Source of the DNA: Deinococcus sp.
Lineage (GTDB): Bacteria; Deinococcota; Deinococci; JACQHA01
Reading direction: 5' to 3'
Assembly (NCBI GenBank): GCA_016199255.1
Contig: JACQHA010000191.1
Span: 1-7,112, forward strand
DNA: 7,112 nucleotides
Part shown: piece after piece, positions 1 through 4,726 of the stretch
How the letters are laid out: each line of letters opens with the position of its first letter
Numbering within the stretch: position 1 is the stretch's first letter
Program-made: the position numbers and the translations under genes
The notes under the pieces: model-generated
Seen by the model: only the letters and a program-made list of their open reading frames with translations
What the model was told of the DNA's origin: nothing
Databases searched by the model: none

Positions 1-195
1 ACCGTCACCGGCACCCCATCTGGTCCCAGAAATGCCACTCTCAGCGCCGACCCGGTACGCGGGGTGCCTCTGAACTTTAACGCTGTGATAAGCGGGGCTA
101 CCGATCAAACTCTTACCCTCACTCGTCAGGACAACCCGGCCATTGTCTATGTGTTGACACGTGGCTCGGTTATTCCACCTCCATGTAGGATCTAG
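1..195 (+). CDS. 3' end of a probable exported/surface protein (partial)
   Basis: An open frame 1 runs from the window edge to a TAG stop at 193-195, giving the last 64 residues of a protein whose start lies outside. The residues are rich in Thr, Ser, Gly, Pro, Asn and alternating hydrophobics (for example NFNAVISGATDQTLTLTRQD), the composition expected of an extracellular beta-sandwich or a surface-layer type protein. There is one Cys three residues from the end. No family is recognised and no catalytic motif is visible. The case for it being real is the frame staying open to the window edge and a strong intrinsic terminator on the same strand 35 nt after the stop. It converges on the minus-strand DUF4384/PEGA gene. 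Calling it exported is inference from composition only. Confidence 0.6.
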   Translation, partial: TVTGTPSGPRNATLSADPVRGVPLNFNAVISGATDQTLTLTRQDNPAIVYVLTRGSVIPPPCRI

Positions 196-229
196 GCCAA
201 CCCCCGAGTCCCGAGGGATAAGCGGGAAG

Positions 230-261
230 CGGTCCGGCGCTGCCGGACCGTTTCTTTCTTT
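230..261 (+). terminator. Rho-independent terminator after the partial + strand gene
   Basis: A perfect 9-bp GC-rich stem (230-238 with 242-250) closes a 3-nt loop (gct) and is followed at once by the T-rich tail tttctttcttt (251-261). Read on the minus strand, the hairpin is not followed by a T tract, so it acts in the + direction and ends the transcript of the gene stopping at 195. Confidence 0.88.
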
Positions 262-291
262 GAACCCAAGTGACGGATTCCCCTACAACCA

Positions 292-313
292 GGCGCGGCC
301 ACTCAGCCACGCC
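292..313 (-). terminator. Weak candidate terminator after the DUF4384/PEGA gene
   Basis: In the minus-strand transcript, 306-313 pairs with 292-299 as an 8-bp stem including one G-U pair, around a 6-nt loop, 22 nt beyond the stop codon at 336. The downstream tail (tggttgtagggg) is only moderately T-rich, so this is a possible 3' end structure rather than a clear intrinsic terminator. On the + strand the same stem carries a C-A mismatch. Confidence 0.3.
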
Positions 314-335
314 TCTTTTACTCACGGGCCAGACT

Positions 336-1097
336 CTATGGTGCCGGACTGAGGGTAATCACGACCTCCACAGCAGTCCCGGGAAGCACATTGACACTCT
401 CAACCCCTACTAAGAATCCCTCGCCAATCACCGCTACTTGCTTTACTCCAACGTTGGCTGAGACGGTGAGCAAGCCATTCGTATCGGTGACCCCCTTCAG
501 GAAACCATTGACGAACACCGTGGCGCCAGGGACGTTAGTGCGCACCCGGATGAAGCCGGTGGTGGGCACGGTAGTGGGAATAATGTTAAGAGAAGAGACG
601 TTGATGGCCGGCACCTGGCCAGCGGGAAGGAGGAACTGGGCCTGCTGAATCAGCCCACCTCGGGTCACTACCGTACCGGTCCCCAGGGCATTGGTGATAA
701 TCACCCCCAGGCGCTCGAGATCGAGAACCGTTGGGCTGGCGAAGACCAGGATCTGCTGGGTGCCAATGGACCCCTGCACAGTGAACTGCATAGTGTCAGT
801 GGCAGAAGGCAGCTGGAAAGTGCCAGGCTGGAACTGACGAATTACCACTGCGCCTGGCTCTGGGAACAACTGGTGCACATTGCCTGCAGAATCATTGGTG
901 AAGATAGCCAGTCGGGCGGAAGGACCAGTGAGCTCGACTTCTAGGGTGAAAGTCTGACCCACCTGGTACAGCCCACCTTCACCTCGATCAGGGGTAATCC
1001 GCACCGTATTCGCTGGCTGAGCGCTGGCGGTTGGTGCAACCAGTAGCACTCCGCAGAGCAACGCAGCTCCGAGTAGGGTTAGGAACAGACGTTTCAT
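336..1097 (-). CDS. Secreted DUF4384 + PEGA domain protein
   Basis: This is a 253-residue exported protein. Residues 1-26 form a signal peptide: MKRLF, a hydrophobic core to about residue 21, then a signal peptidase I site after ASA (24-26). Residues about 41-130 resemble DUF4384 (YQVGQTFTLEVEL, ARLAIFTNDSAGNVHQLFP), a beta-rich domain of envelope and surface proteins in several phyla. Residues about 180-250 form a PEGA domain (GFIRVRTNVPGATVFVNGFLKG), a small beta fold found on extracytoplasmic proteins. Cys15 does not sit in a good lipobox, so a soluble or wall-bound periplasmic protein is more likely than a lipoprotein. The frame is open further upstream to 1352, but the ATG at 1097 is chosen because it starts the signal peptide and has an aaggaggt site 4 nt before it. 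The gene is separate from the upstream operon by 214 nt and has its own TATAAT box. The molecular function is unknown. Confidence 0.88.
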   Translation of the reverse strand: MKRLFLTLLGAALLCGVLLVAPTASAQPANTVRITPDRGEGGLYQVGQTFTLEVELTGPSARLAIFTNDSAGNVHQLFPEPGAVVIRQFQPGTFQLPSATDTMQFTVQGSIGTQQILVFASPTVLDLERLGVIITNALGTGTVVTRGGLIQQAQFLLPAGQVPAINVSSLNIIPTTVPTTGFIRVRTNVPGATVFVNGFLKGVTDTNGLLTVSANVGVKQVAVIGEGFLVGVESVNVLPGTAVEVVITLSPAP

Positions 1098-1101
1098 CGC
1101 T

Positions 1102-1109
1102 ACCTCCTT
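1102..1109 (-). promoter_or_regulatory. Strong Shine-Dalgarno site that fixes the DUF4384/PEGA start
   Basis: The minus strand reads AAGGAGGT, then 4 nt, then ATG at 1097. This is a full anti-16S match and decides the start against the upstream in-frame codons. Confidence 0.85.
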
Positions 1110-1178
1110 GTGTCCCATTTGGTGAGACTGCATTGGAACTCCATTCTTCTGGAGAACTAAGTCATCACCTGTGCCGGT

Positions 1179-1184
1179 ATTATA
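1179..1184 (-). promoter_or_regulatory. Probable -10 box (TATAAT) for the DUF4384/PEGA gene
   Basis: A perfect TATAAT on the minus strand in the 214-nt gap would give a transcript start near 1172 and a 5' leader of about 75 nt. No good -35 is seen at 16-18 nt: the candidates are ggcttg (1201-1206) and cggctt (1202-1207), both weak. An activator-dependent promoter is therefore possible. Confidence 0.5.
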
Positions 1185-1286
1185 GCCTCTGCACGTAGAG
1201 CAAGCCGAAGACAGATCAACCTCCTGGAGGATTACAAGGCAAGGAGGTTCATCGGAAGTCGGAAATCGGTTGAGATGGTAGAGAAG

Positions 1287-1307
1287 GAGAGCAGTCGCTG
1301 AGCTCTC
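1287..1307 (-). terminator. Weak candidate terminator at the end of the dtd/LolA-like operon
   Basis: Five nucleotides beyond the operon's last stop (1312), the minus-strand transcript can form a 6-bp stem (1302-1307 with 1287-1292) with a 9-nt loop, followed by the pyrimidine-rich tail ccttctct. The stem is short and the tail is mixed C/T, so the call is weak. Confidence 0.3.
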
Positions 1308-1311
1308 TGCG

Positions 1312-2562
1312 CTATGGCTTAGGCGTGAATGGGCTTTGCGCGTACGCGGCACTACCTGGGCTGAACTCCCGCATGATGACGGTGCCTTCCCCTAGTGCGA
1401 AGCGGGAGTCTTCCACCCGCTCCTGGTGCAGTCCCCGGATCTCTGTGACCAGGCTCGCCTGAATGATACTGATCAGGCTGAACTCTATGCGGAGAATGAG
1501 TTCCAGCTCTGGGACATAGGTGATCTCCACTGGCAAAGGCAGGCTGTCCAGGGGCAGGCGATAGACCTCGGTAGCCAGTCCATCCTTCTCACCAGTCCGG
1601 ACCAGCACACCACCAATGCCCAGGAGGAAGTCCCGCGTCACGAGCCTCCCGGGCAATAGGTCATCGGGCAGATCCACCACCTCCTCCCGGGTTACCACGT
1701 TGGTGCTGCGGTCTTGCACCGCAGTGAGGTGCTCACTCAGGTCCCAGATAGTGCTACGGCCAGAAGCTGGAAATCCCTCATCAATCCGCACCTTGTCACC
1801 GGCAATGTAAATGGAACCAGGCAAGTCCGGCAGCTCAAAGCCCAGGATGCGCACCGCCTGAACGTATTGTCCAGCCAGCTCCTGCTGAAAGCCAGTGTCG
1901 CGCCTGGCCCGAAAAGCCACGCTGTCTACCGGCACCCCGGTGACAAAATGATAGCCGGGGGGCAGGCGCAGCTCCTCAGCCGGGATGGGCTCAGAGTGTA
2001 CCCCTTCCAGCCTAGTGGTCAGGCGAAACCCGACTAGACCCCCCAAGAAGGGTAGCGGCCCAGTGCGCACCATCTGTAAGGGTAGATCGTCTAATGAGGG
2101 CGCTAGAGAGGCCCGGTTGGTGATGAGAATGGCCCCAGTTCCCTCACCAGGGTGCTCTTGGAACCCGTAGATGAAGGTTTCTACCCCGTCCAGCGTTTCC
2201 GCGCCCTCTAGCCTGGCTCCCAGGGCATCGAGCCGCTGGGCGATGCTGGGGTCAATGCCGTCCAGCCGGAAGAGCAGAGACTCCGGCGGCACCTGCTCCT
2301 GCGTCGCGACCTGGTCCCGGGAGCGCAGCGAGAGCAAGAGGCCGCTGTGGCCATCGTAGATGAATCCACTCTGCCCTACGGCGCCCCGGCGCCAGCGGTC
2401 GCCCTGAAATGCCACCGGCACCCGCTCCGTCCCGGCTGAGAATATCGGCAGGCCCAGGAAGGTGATGACCCGCTCGGCCACCAGAGTGGCCCGGCCCTCA
2501 AAGGCCAGGGCAGGGGTGGCCCAGGCAATAAGCAGCAGCAAGAGCATGAGCAAGGTCTTCAC
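1312..2562 (-). CDS. Exported protein with two LolA-like (DUF4412-type) halves
   Basis: This is a 416-residue protein with a clear signal peptide (residues 1-20: MKTLLMLLLLLIAWA, cleavage after ALA). The mature part appears to be two copies of a LolA/LolB-like or DUF4412-like beta domain, about residues 21-210 and 215-400. Matching landmarks are GDRWRRG (54-60) with FIYD (67-70) in the first half, and GDKVRID (255-261) with TIWD (271-274) in the second. Each copy then has a strand pair, an LPLQMV (160-165) or LPVEITY (343-349) segment, and a closing LRLPPGY (198-204) or SRFALGEG (386-393). LolA-like folds bind lipid or lipoprotein chains in the periplasm; whether this one does is inference. 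The GTG start lies in a GTGA overlap with dtd, with AGGAGGGG (2567-2574) 4 nt upstream, so translation is probably coupled. It is the last gene of the operon. Confidence 0.78.
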   Translation of the reverse strand: MKTLLMLLLLLIAWATPALAFEGRATLVAERVITFLGLPIFSAGTERVPVAFQGDRWRRGAVGQSGFIYDGHSGLLLSLRSRDQVATQEQVPPESLLFRLDGIDPSIAQRLDALGARLEGAETLDGVETFIYGFQEHPGEGTGAILITNRASLAPSLDDLPLQMVRTGPLPFLGGLVGFRLTTRLEGVHSEPIPAEELRLPPGYHFVTGVPVDSVAFRARRDTGFQQELAGQYVQAVRILGFELPDLPGSIYIAGDKVRIDEGFPASGRSTIWDLSEHLTAVQDRSTNVVTREEVVDLPDDLLPGRLVTRDFLLGIGGVLVRTGEKDGLATEVYRLPLDSLPLPVEITYVPELELILRIEFSLISIIQASLVTEIRGLHQERVEDSRFALGEGTVIMREFSPGSAAYAQSPFTPKP

Positions 2563-3023
2563 GGTGCCCCTCCTGCCCGGCGCTCGGCGGTATCAATAAT
2601 GATTGTCACCGGGCCGTCGTTCACCACTTCAAACTGCATCATAGCCCGGAAGATTCCCTCTTCCACCTGCAGCCCTTCGGCCCGCAAGGCCACGATAAAA
2701 GCCCGGTAGAGCCGTTCCCCCAGCTCTAGGGGGGCAGCTTTCGTGAAGCTGGGGCGGTTTCCGCCGGTGGTGTCGCCGAGCAGAGTGAACTGCGACACTA
2801 CCAACGCCGGCAGACCTAGCTCTAATGCTGAGCGGTTCAGCTTGCCAGTATCGTCGCTGAAAATGCGCAGCCGGGCAAGTTTATGCGCCAGGTACTGGGC
2901 ATCGTGTTCGGCATCGTCAACTGCTACCCCCAAGAGTACCGCCAGGCCCGGGCCGATCTGCCCCACCGCCTGGCCATCGACCACCACCCTAGCCCGAGCC
3001 GCCCGTTGCACTACTGCTCGCAC
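2559..3023 (-). CDS. dtd: D-aminoacyl-tRNA deacylase
   Basis: Dtd hydrolyses D-aminoacyl-tRNAs, and also mischarged Gly-tRNA(Ala), in the cytoplasm, keeping D-residues out of protein. The 154-residue product fits the family length of about 145-150. It begins with the typical MRAVVQRAARARVVVDG. It also has LRIFSDDTGKLN (52-63), the active-site motif SQFTL (77-81), NRPSF (89-93), MQ (129-130) and the cross-subunit Gly-cisPro motif in NDGPVT (135-140), followed by the usual IIID. Small departures from common members are SQFTLLGD (often SQFTLYAD) and a short extra tail (AERRAGGAP). The GTG start overlaps the end of the DUF1844 gene by 35 nt; GAGGT (3030-3034) stands 6 nt before it, inside that gene. 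The end overlaps the next gene by GTGA. It is an operon member and functionally intact by motif. Confidence 0.95.
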   Translation of the reverse strand: MRAVVQRAARARVVVDGQAVGQIGPGLAVLLGVAVDDAEHDAQYLAHKLARLRIFSDDTGKLNRSALELGLPALVVSQFTLLGDTTGGNRPSFTKAAPLELGERLYRAFIVALRAEGLQVEEGIFRAMMQFEVVNDGPVTIIIDTAERRAGGAP

Positions 3024-3255
3024 GTAGGTACCTCATGCGCAGGTCATAGAGCACGCTGATCAGATAACTCCGCTCGTCATCGCTCAGGTTCCCAGAGGTT
3101 TTCTCCTGGAGCATGTCCAGGGTATCGATGAAGGACCTGGCTTCAGGCAGATTGGGGGCAGACGGTCTATCCTCGGCACCGCTCTGCCCTTCCCCCAACG
3201 CCAGAAGCGCCGAATGGGCCAGCATGGTCACCAGGGCAGCGAAATACTGGTTCAT
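2989..3255 (-). CDS. DUF1844 family protein
   Basis: This is an 88-residue protein matching DUF1844, a small bacterial family of unknown function. The family landmarks are all visible: an N-terminal helix YFAALVTMLAHSALLALG (residues 4-21), a Pro-rich linker, FIDTLDMLQEKTSGNLSDDE (42-61) and the closing YLISVLYDLRMRYL (64-77). The residues after 77 (RASSSATGGSG) are low in complexity and coincide with the reading-frame overlap with dtd, so they are probably not under family constraint. The ATG lies 3 nt after the stop of the uracil-DNA glycosylase gene with no clear Shine-Dalgarno site, suggesting translational coupling. The product is likely cytoplasmic; the N-terminal helix is hydrophobic but contains His and is not a convincing membrane anchor. 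The function is unknown. Confidence 0.88.
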   Translation of the reverse strand: MNQYFAALVTMLAHSALLALGEGQSGAEDRPSAPNLPEARSFIDTLDMLQEKTSGNLSDDERSYLISVLYDLRMRYLRASSSATGGSG

Positions 3256-3258
3256 GGC

Positions 3259-3879
3259 TCAACCAAAGAGGCTCTCTTGCACCAGCCGGGGCTTGCGCCA
3301 CTGCTCCGGCTTGGGGCCCAGCTGGTCCATTGCTGCTTTAAGCTCCTTGATGTCGGTCCAGGTGAGCGATTTGGGCCCCCCTGGCGCCCGGCTGGGGTTA
3401 CGGAGGAGGAAGCTCGGGTGGAACATGGGAAAGACCTTGATCCCCTGCCACTCCCGCCAGACCCCGCGCAGCTTGGTGATTCCCTCACTGGTGTGGAGGA
3501 AGCGCTGGGTAGGCACATTGCCCATGGTGACGATAATCTGGGGGCGGATCAGGTCTATTTGCTGCTCCAGCCACTGCCAGCAAGTGTCGGCCTCCTGCTC
3601 GCTCGGGGTGCGGTTCTGGGGCGGCCGGCATTTCACAATATTGGTGATATAGAGCTCGGCACGCGGGATAGCGGCGGCCTCCAGGATCTTGTCCAGGAGC
3701 TGGCCGGCTCGGCCCACAAAGGGGCGGCCGCTGGCGTCCTCGTCGCCACCTGGGGCTTCGCCCACAATCATCACCTCGGCGTCCGGCAGTCCTTCGCCGA
3801 ACACCACCGTCTGCCGGCCCTGGGACAAGGCACAGGCGGTGCAGGTGCTGCACCGCCTTGCTAGCTCAGCCAGACTCAC
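3259..3879 (-). CDS. Family 4 uracil-DNA glycosylase with [4Fe-4S] cluster
   Basis: This enzyme removes uracil from DNA (from cytosine deamination or dUTP incorporation), starting base excision repair. At 206 residues it has the usual family-4 length. Motif 1 GEAPGGDED (40-48) is the family-4 type, followed by GRPFVGRAGQLLDKIL (51-66). The motif HPSFLLR (154-160) is intact. The cluster ligands expected from the family are Cys13 and Cys16 near the N-terminus (CTACAL aligned with the usual CxxCxL), then Cys84 in IVKCRPPQNR and Cys100 in ADTCWQWL, with the usual 16-residue spacing. Cys10 is an extra cysteine. The GTG start sits in a GTGA overlap with the upstream gene and lacks its own good Shine-Dalgarno site, so it is probably coupled to it. 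Family-4 enzymes are frequent in thermophiles but also occur in mesophiles, so this is only a weak taxonomic hint. Confidence 0.95.
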   Translation of the reverse strand: MSLAELARRCSTCTACALSQGRQTVVFGEGLPDAEVMIVGEAPGGDEDASGRPFVGRAGQLLDKILEAAAIPRAELYITNIVKCRPPQNRTPSEQEADTCWQWLEQQIDLIRPQIIVTMGNVPTQRFLHTSEGITKLRGVWREWQGIKVFPMFHPSFLLRNPSRAPGGPKSLTWTDIKELKAAMDQLGPKPEQWRKPRLVQESLFG

Positions 3880-4235
3880 TGTAGGGGTGGCCGCTGGCTC
3901 CTGGCCTCCCGGCGCACCTTGGGGTCCATACCTACCATGACAAAGAAGTTCTCCAGGGCGTCTTCTTTCCCCTTGATCTCCGGGTACTCCTCGGGGCCAG
4001 AGCTAGAGACAAACGGGAGCTGGCTATAGAGCTGGAGCGACCGGTCAATGACCGTCTTCACGTCGCCCCGCTCCGCCAATGCCATCAGTTCGCCATAGAC
4101 TTCCCGCCTGGCCTCAGCGTGCCGCACCCGGAACAAGGCCTGATCGCCAGCCAAGGTATCCTGCTTGGCAATCCGCCGGTAGCGCTTGAGGCCTTCCAGT
4201 ACCTGTGCAGCGCTCAGGGTAGGGTACTCGCCCAA
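3876..4235 (-). CDS. Unrecognised 119-residue protein, first gene of the UDG-dtd operon
   Basis: I do not recognise a family. The proposed product starts at TTG (4235), with AAGGAAGG (4244-4251) 8 nt upstream. GTG at 4244 is an alternative with a poorly spaced site. The frame also stays open to GTG 4358, but that longer form would translate the terminator hairpin of the leader and is less likely. The protein looks soluble and mostly helical. It has EYPTLSAAQVLEGLKRYRRI near the N-terminus and a charged helix with RVRHAEARREVYGELMALAERGD in the middle. A GDVKTVIDRSLQLYSQLP segment follows, then an acidic linker and a basic tail ending RREARSQRPPLQ. Coding nature is supported by the GTGA overlap with the glycosylase gene and by a near-consensus promoter upstream. 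No catalytic motif or membrane segment is visible. Its position suggests co-expression with DNA repair and Dtd; the role is unknown. Confidence 0.7.
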   Translation of the reverse strand: MGEYPTLSAAQVLEGLKRYRRIAKQDTLAGDQALFRVRHAEARREVYGELMALAERGDVKTVIDRSLQLYSQLPFVSSSGPEEYPEIKGKEDALENFFVMVGMDPKVRREARSQRPPLQ

Positions 4236-4272
4236 GGTTACCACCTTCCTTTCTCTCTTCCCTCTTCGCCCT

Positions 4273-4362
4273 TCATAGATCAAAAAAACGCGCTGCGAGC
4301 GCGTTCTTGCTGCATCCAGCAGTGGCCATCCAGCCGGCCACTTTGTGGGGCTGACCACCCAT
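4273..4362 (-). CDS. Candidate leaderless 29-codon leader ORF (doubtful)
   Basis: An ATG at 4360-4362 lies exactly 6 nt after the TATAAT box, so it falls at or next to the predicted transcript start and could be translated without a Shine-Dalgarno site. The frame runs 29 codons and stops with TGA at 4273-4275, just past the terminator T run, so its codons cover all three leader hairpins. It starts MGGQPHKVAGW and ends RFFDL; the two Phe codons come from the T run. There is no run of one amino acid of the kind seen in classical amino-acid attenuators. It may be chance, since the mere presence of an ATG here is weak evidence. Confidence 0.2.
   Translation of the reverse strand: MGGQPHKVAGWMATAGCSKNALAARFFDL
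4282..4305 (-). terminator. Intrinsic terminator inside the operon leader (attenuator candidate)
   Basis: The minus-strand transcript has a perfect 8-bp GC-rich stem (4298-4305 with 4287-4294) around the loop cgc. It ends in seven consecutive Ts counted from inside the stem (4288 down to 4282). This is a textbook intrinsic terminator. It lies about 60-80 nt after the predicted start of the minus-strand transcript and about 50 nt before the first gene, so it would cut the leader short unless it is bypassed. Confidence 0.8.
4282..4362 (-). ncRNA. Structured 5' leader or short RNA with three consecutive hairpins
   Basis: From the predicted start near 4362 to the T run at 4282, the minus-strand RNA is about 80 nt and can fold into three successive stems. 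The first is 7 bp (4336-4342 with 4321-4327, 8-nt loop). The second is about 5 bp (4317-4321 with 4308-4312, 4-nt loop), sharing base 4321 with the first. The third is the terminator. The sequence GCTGGATG occurs twice, once in the loop region of each of the first two stems. It does not match a riboswitch class that I recognise. It may be an attenuating leader for the operon, a stand-alone small RNA, or both. Base pairing was judged by eye only. Confidence 0.45.
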
Positions 4363-4368
4363 ATACAA

Positions 4369-4398
4369 ATTATAAAGAGGCTCCCCTGGCACTGTCAA
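4369..4398 (-). promoter_or_regulatory. Near-consensus sigma70 promoter of the UDG-DUF1844-dtd operon
   Basis: On the minus strand there is a perfect TTGACA (4393-4398), an 18-nt spacer and a perfect TATAAT (4369-4374). The transcript is predicted to start near 4362. It is divergent to the tRNA-Asp promoter, with 51 nt between the two -35 boxes. Confidence 0.82.
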
Positions 4399-4402
4399 GG
4401 AA

Positions 4403-4415
4403 CCGTCCTGGACGG
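4403..4415. repeat. Perfect 6+1+6 palindrome between divergent promoters
   Basis: CCGTCC-T-GGACGG is a perfect inverted repeat with one central base. It lies 4 nt upstream of the -35 box of the minus-strand promoter and 34 nt from the -35 box of the tRNA-Asp promoter. Position and symmetry fit a binding site for a dimeric regulator; no regulator is identified. Confidence 0.4.
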
Positions 4416-4449
4416 CAAAATCCCCTGCCCAGCCGGGGCCGCTCTGCGC

Positions 4450-4478
4450 TTGACACTGCCCCAAGGCACGTGTATACT
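4450..4478 (+). promoter_or_regulatory. Consensus promoter for tRNA-Asp and tRNA-Phe
   Basis: Perfect TTGACA (4450-4455), a 17-nt spacer and TATACT (4473-4478). The transcript is predicted to start near 4485, 7 nt before the mature 5' end of tRNA-Asp. Confidence 0.87.
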
Positions 4479-4491
4479 TTGCCCGGCCTGC

Positions 4492-4568
4492 GGAGCTGTG
4501 GTGCAGCTGGTTAGCACGCCAGCCTGTCAAGCTGGAGGTCGCGGGTTCAAGTCCCGTCAGCTCCGCCA
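4492..4568 (+). tRNA. tRNA-Asp (anticodon GTC)
   Basis: A 77-nt cloverleaf with acceptor GGAGCTG (4492-4498) pairing with CAGCTCC, D-stem GTGC/GCAC, anticodon stem CCAGC/GCTGG with loop CTGTCAA (anticodon GTC), and T-arm GCGGG-TTCAAGT-CCCGT. Discriminator G73 is the expected Asp identity base. The 3' CCA is encoded at 4566-4568. It is transcribed with tRNA-Phe, 5 nt downstream. Confidence 0.96.
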
Positions 4569-4573
4569 AGCGC

Positions 4574-4646
4574 GCCAGGATAGCTCAGCTGGTAGAGCGC
4601 GTCGCTGAAAACGACGAAGTCCCCAGTTCGACTCTGGGTCCTGGCA
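4574..4646 (+). tRNA. tRNA-Phe (anticodon GAA)
   Basis: A 73-nt cloverleaf with acceptor GCCAGGA/TCCTGGC, D-stem GCTC/GAGC, anticodon stem CGTCG/CGACG with loop CTGAAAA (anticodon GAA), T-arm CCCAG-TTCGACT-CTGGG and discriminator A73. CCA is not encoded: the next bases are TTTTT, a T run that may help end the tRNA-Asp/Phe transcript. The CCA tail must be added by nucleotidyltransferase. Confidence 0.96.
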
Positions 4647-4679
4647 TTTTTCCCTTTCCGCACCCAGATCGGGGCAGGG

Positions 4680-4708
4680 TTGACACCAGAAACCTAGGGG
4701 CTCAGAAT
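4680..4708 (+). promoter_or_regulatory. Probable promoter of tRNA-Thr
   Basis: Perfect TTGACA (4680-4685), a 17-nt spacer and CAGAAT (4703-4708, four of six matches to TATAAT). The start is predicted near 4715, about 12 nt before the tRNA. The weak -10 lowers confidence. Confidence 0.6.
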
Positions 4709-4726
4709 ACCAAGTCGGCACAGTGT

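Noticed and set aside
161..352. 63-codon + strand frame
   Set aside because: It spans the end of the partial gene and its terminator and has no ribosome binding site or protein-like composition.
1098..1352. 85-codon upstream extension of the DUF4384/PEGA frame
   Set aside because: It would place a signal peptide in the middle of the protein, ignore a strong Shine-Dalgarno site, and overlap the LolA-like gene and the promoter.
4244..4358. N-terminal extension of the 119-residue protein, which superficially resembles the arm domain of tRNA-targeting integrases (VFLIYEGRRGK, LGEYPTLS)
   Set aside because: It would require translating the terminator hairpin and T run, there is no integrase catalytic domain or attachment repeat, and a better ribosome binding site lies at the downstream start.
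4276..4569. Minus-strand frame beginning MAELTGLEPATSSLTG
   Set aside because: It is the antisense of tRNA-Asp, a well-known false protein. Only its last 29 codons, from the ATG at 4362, were kept as a doubtful leader ORF.
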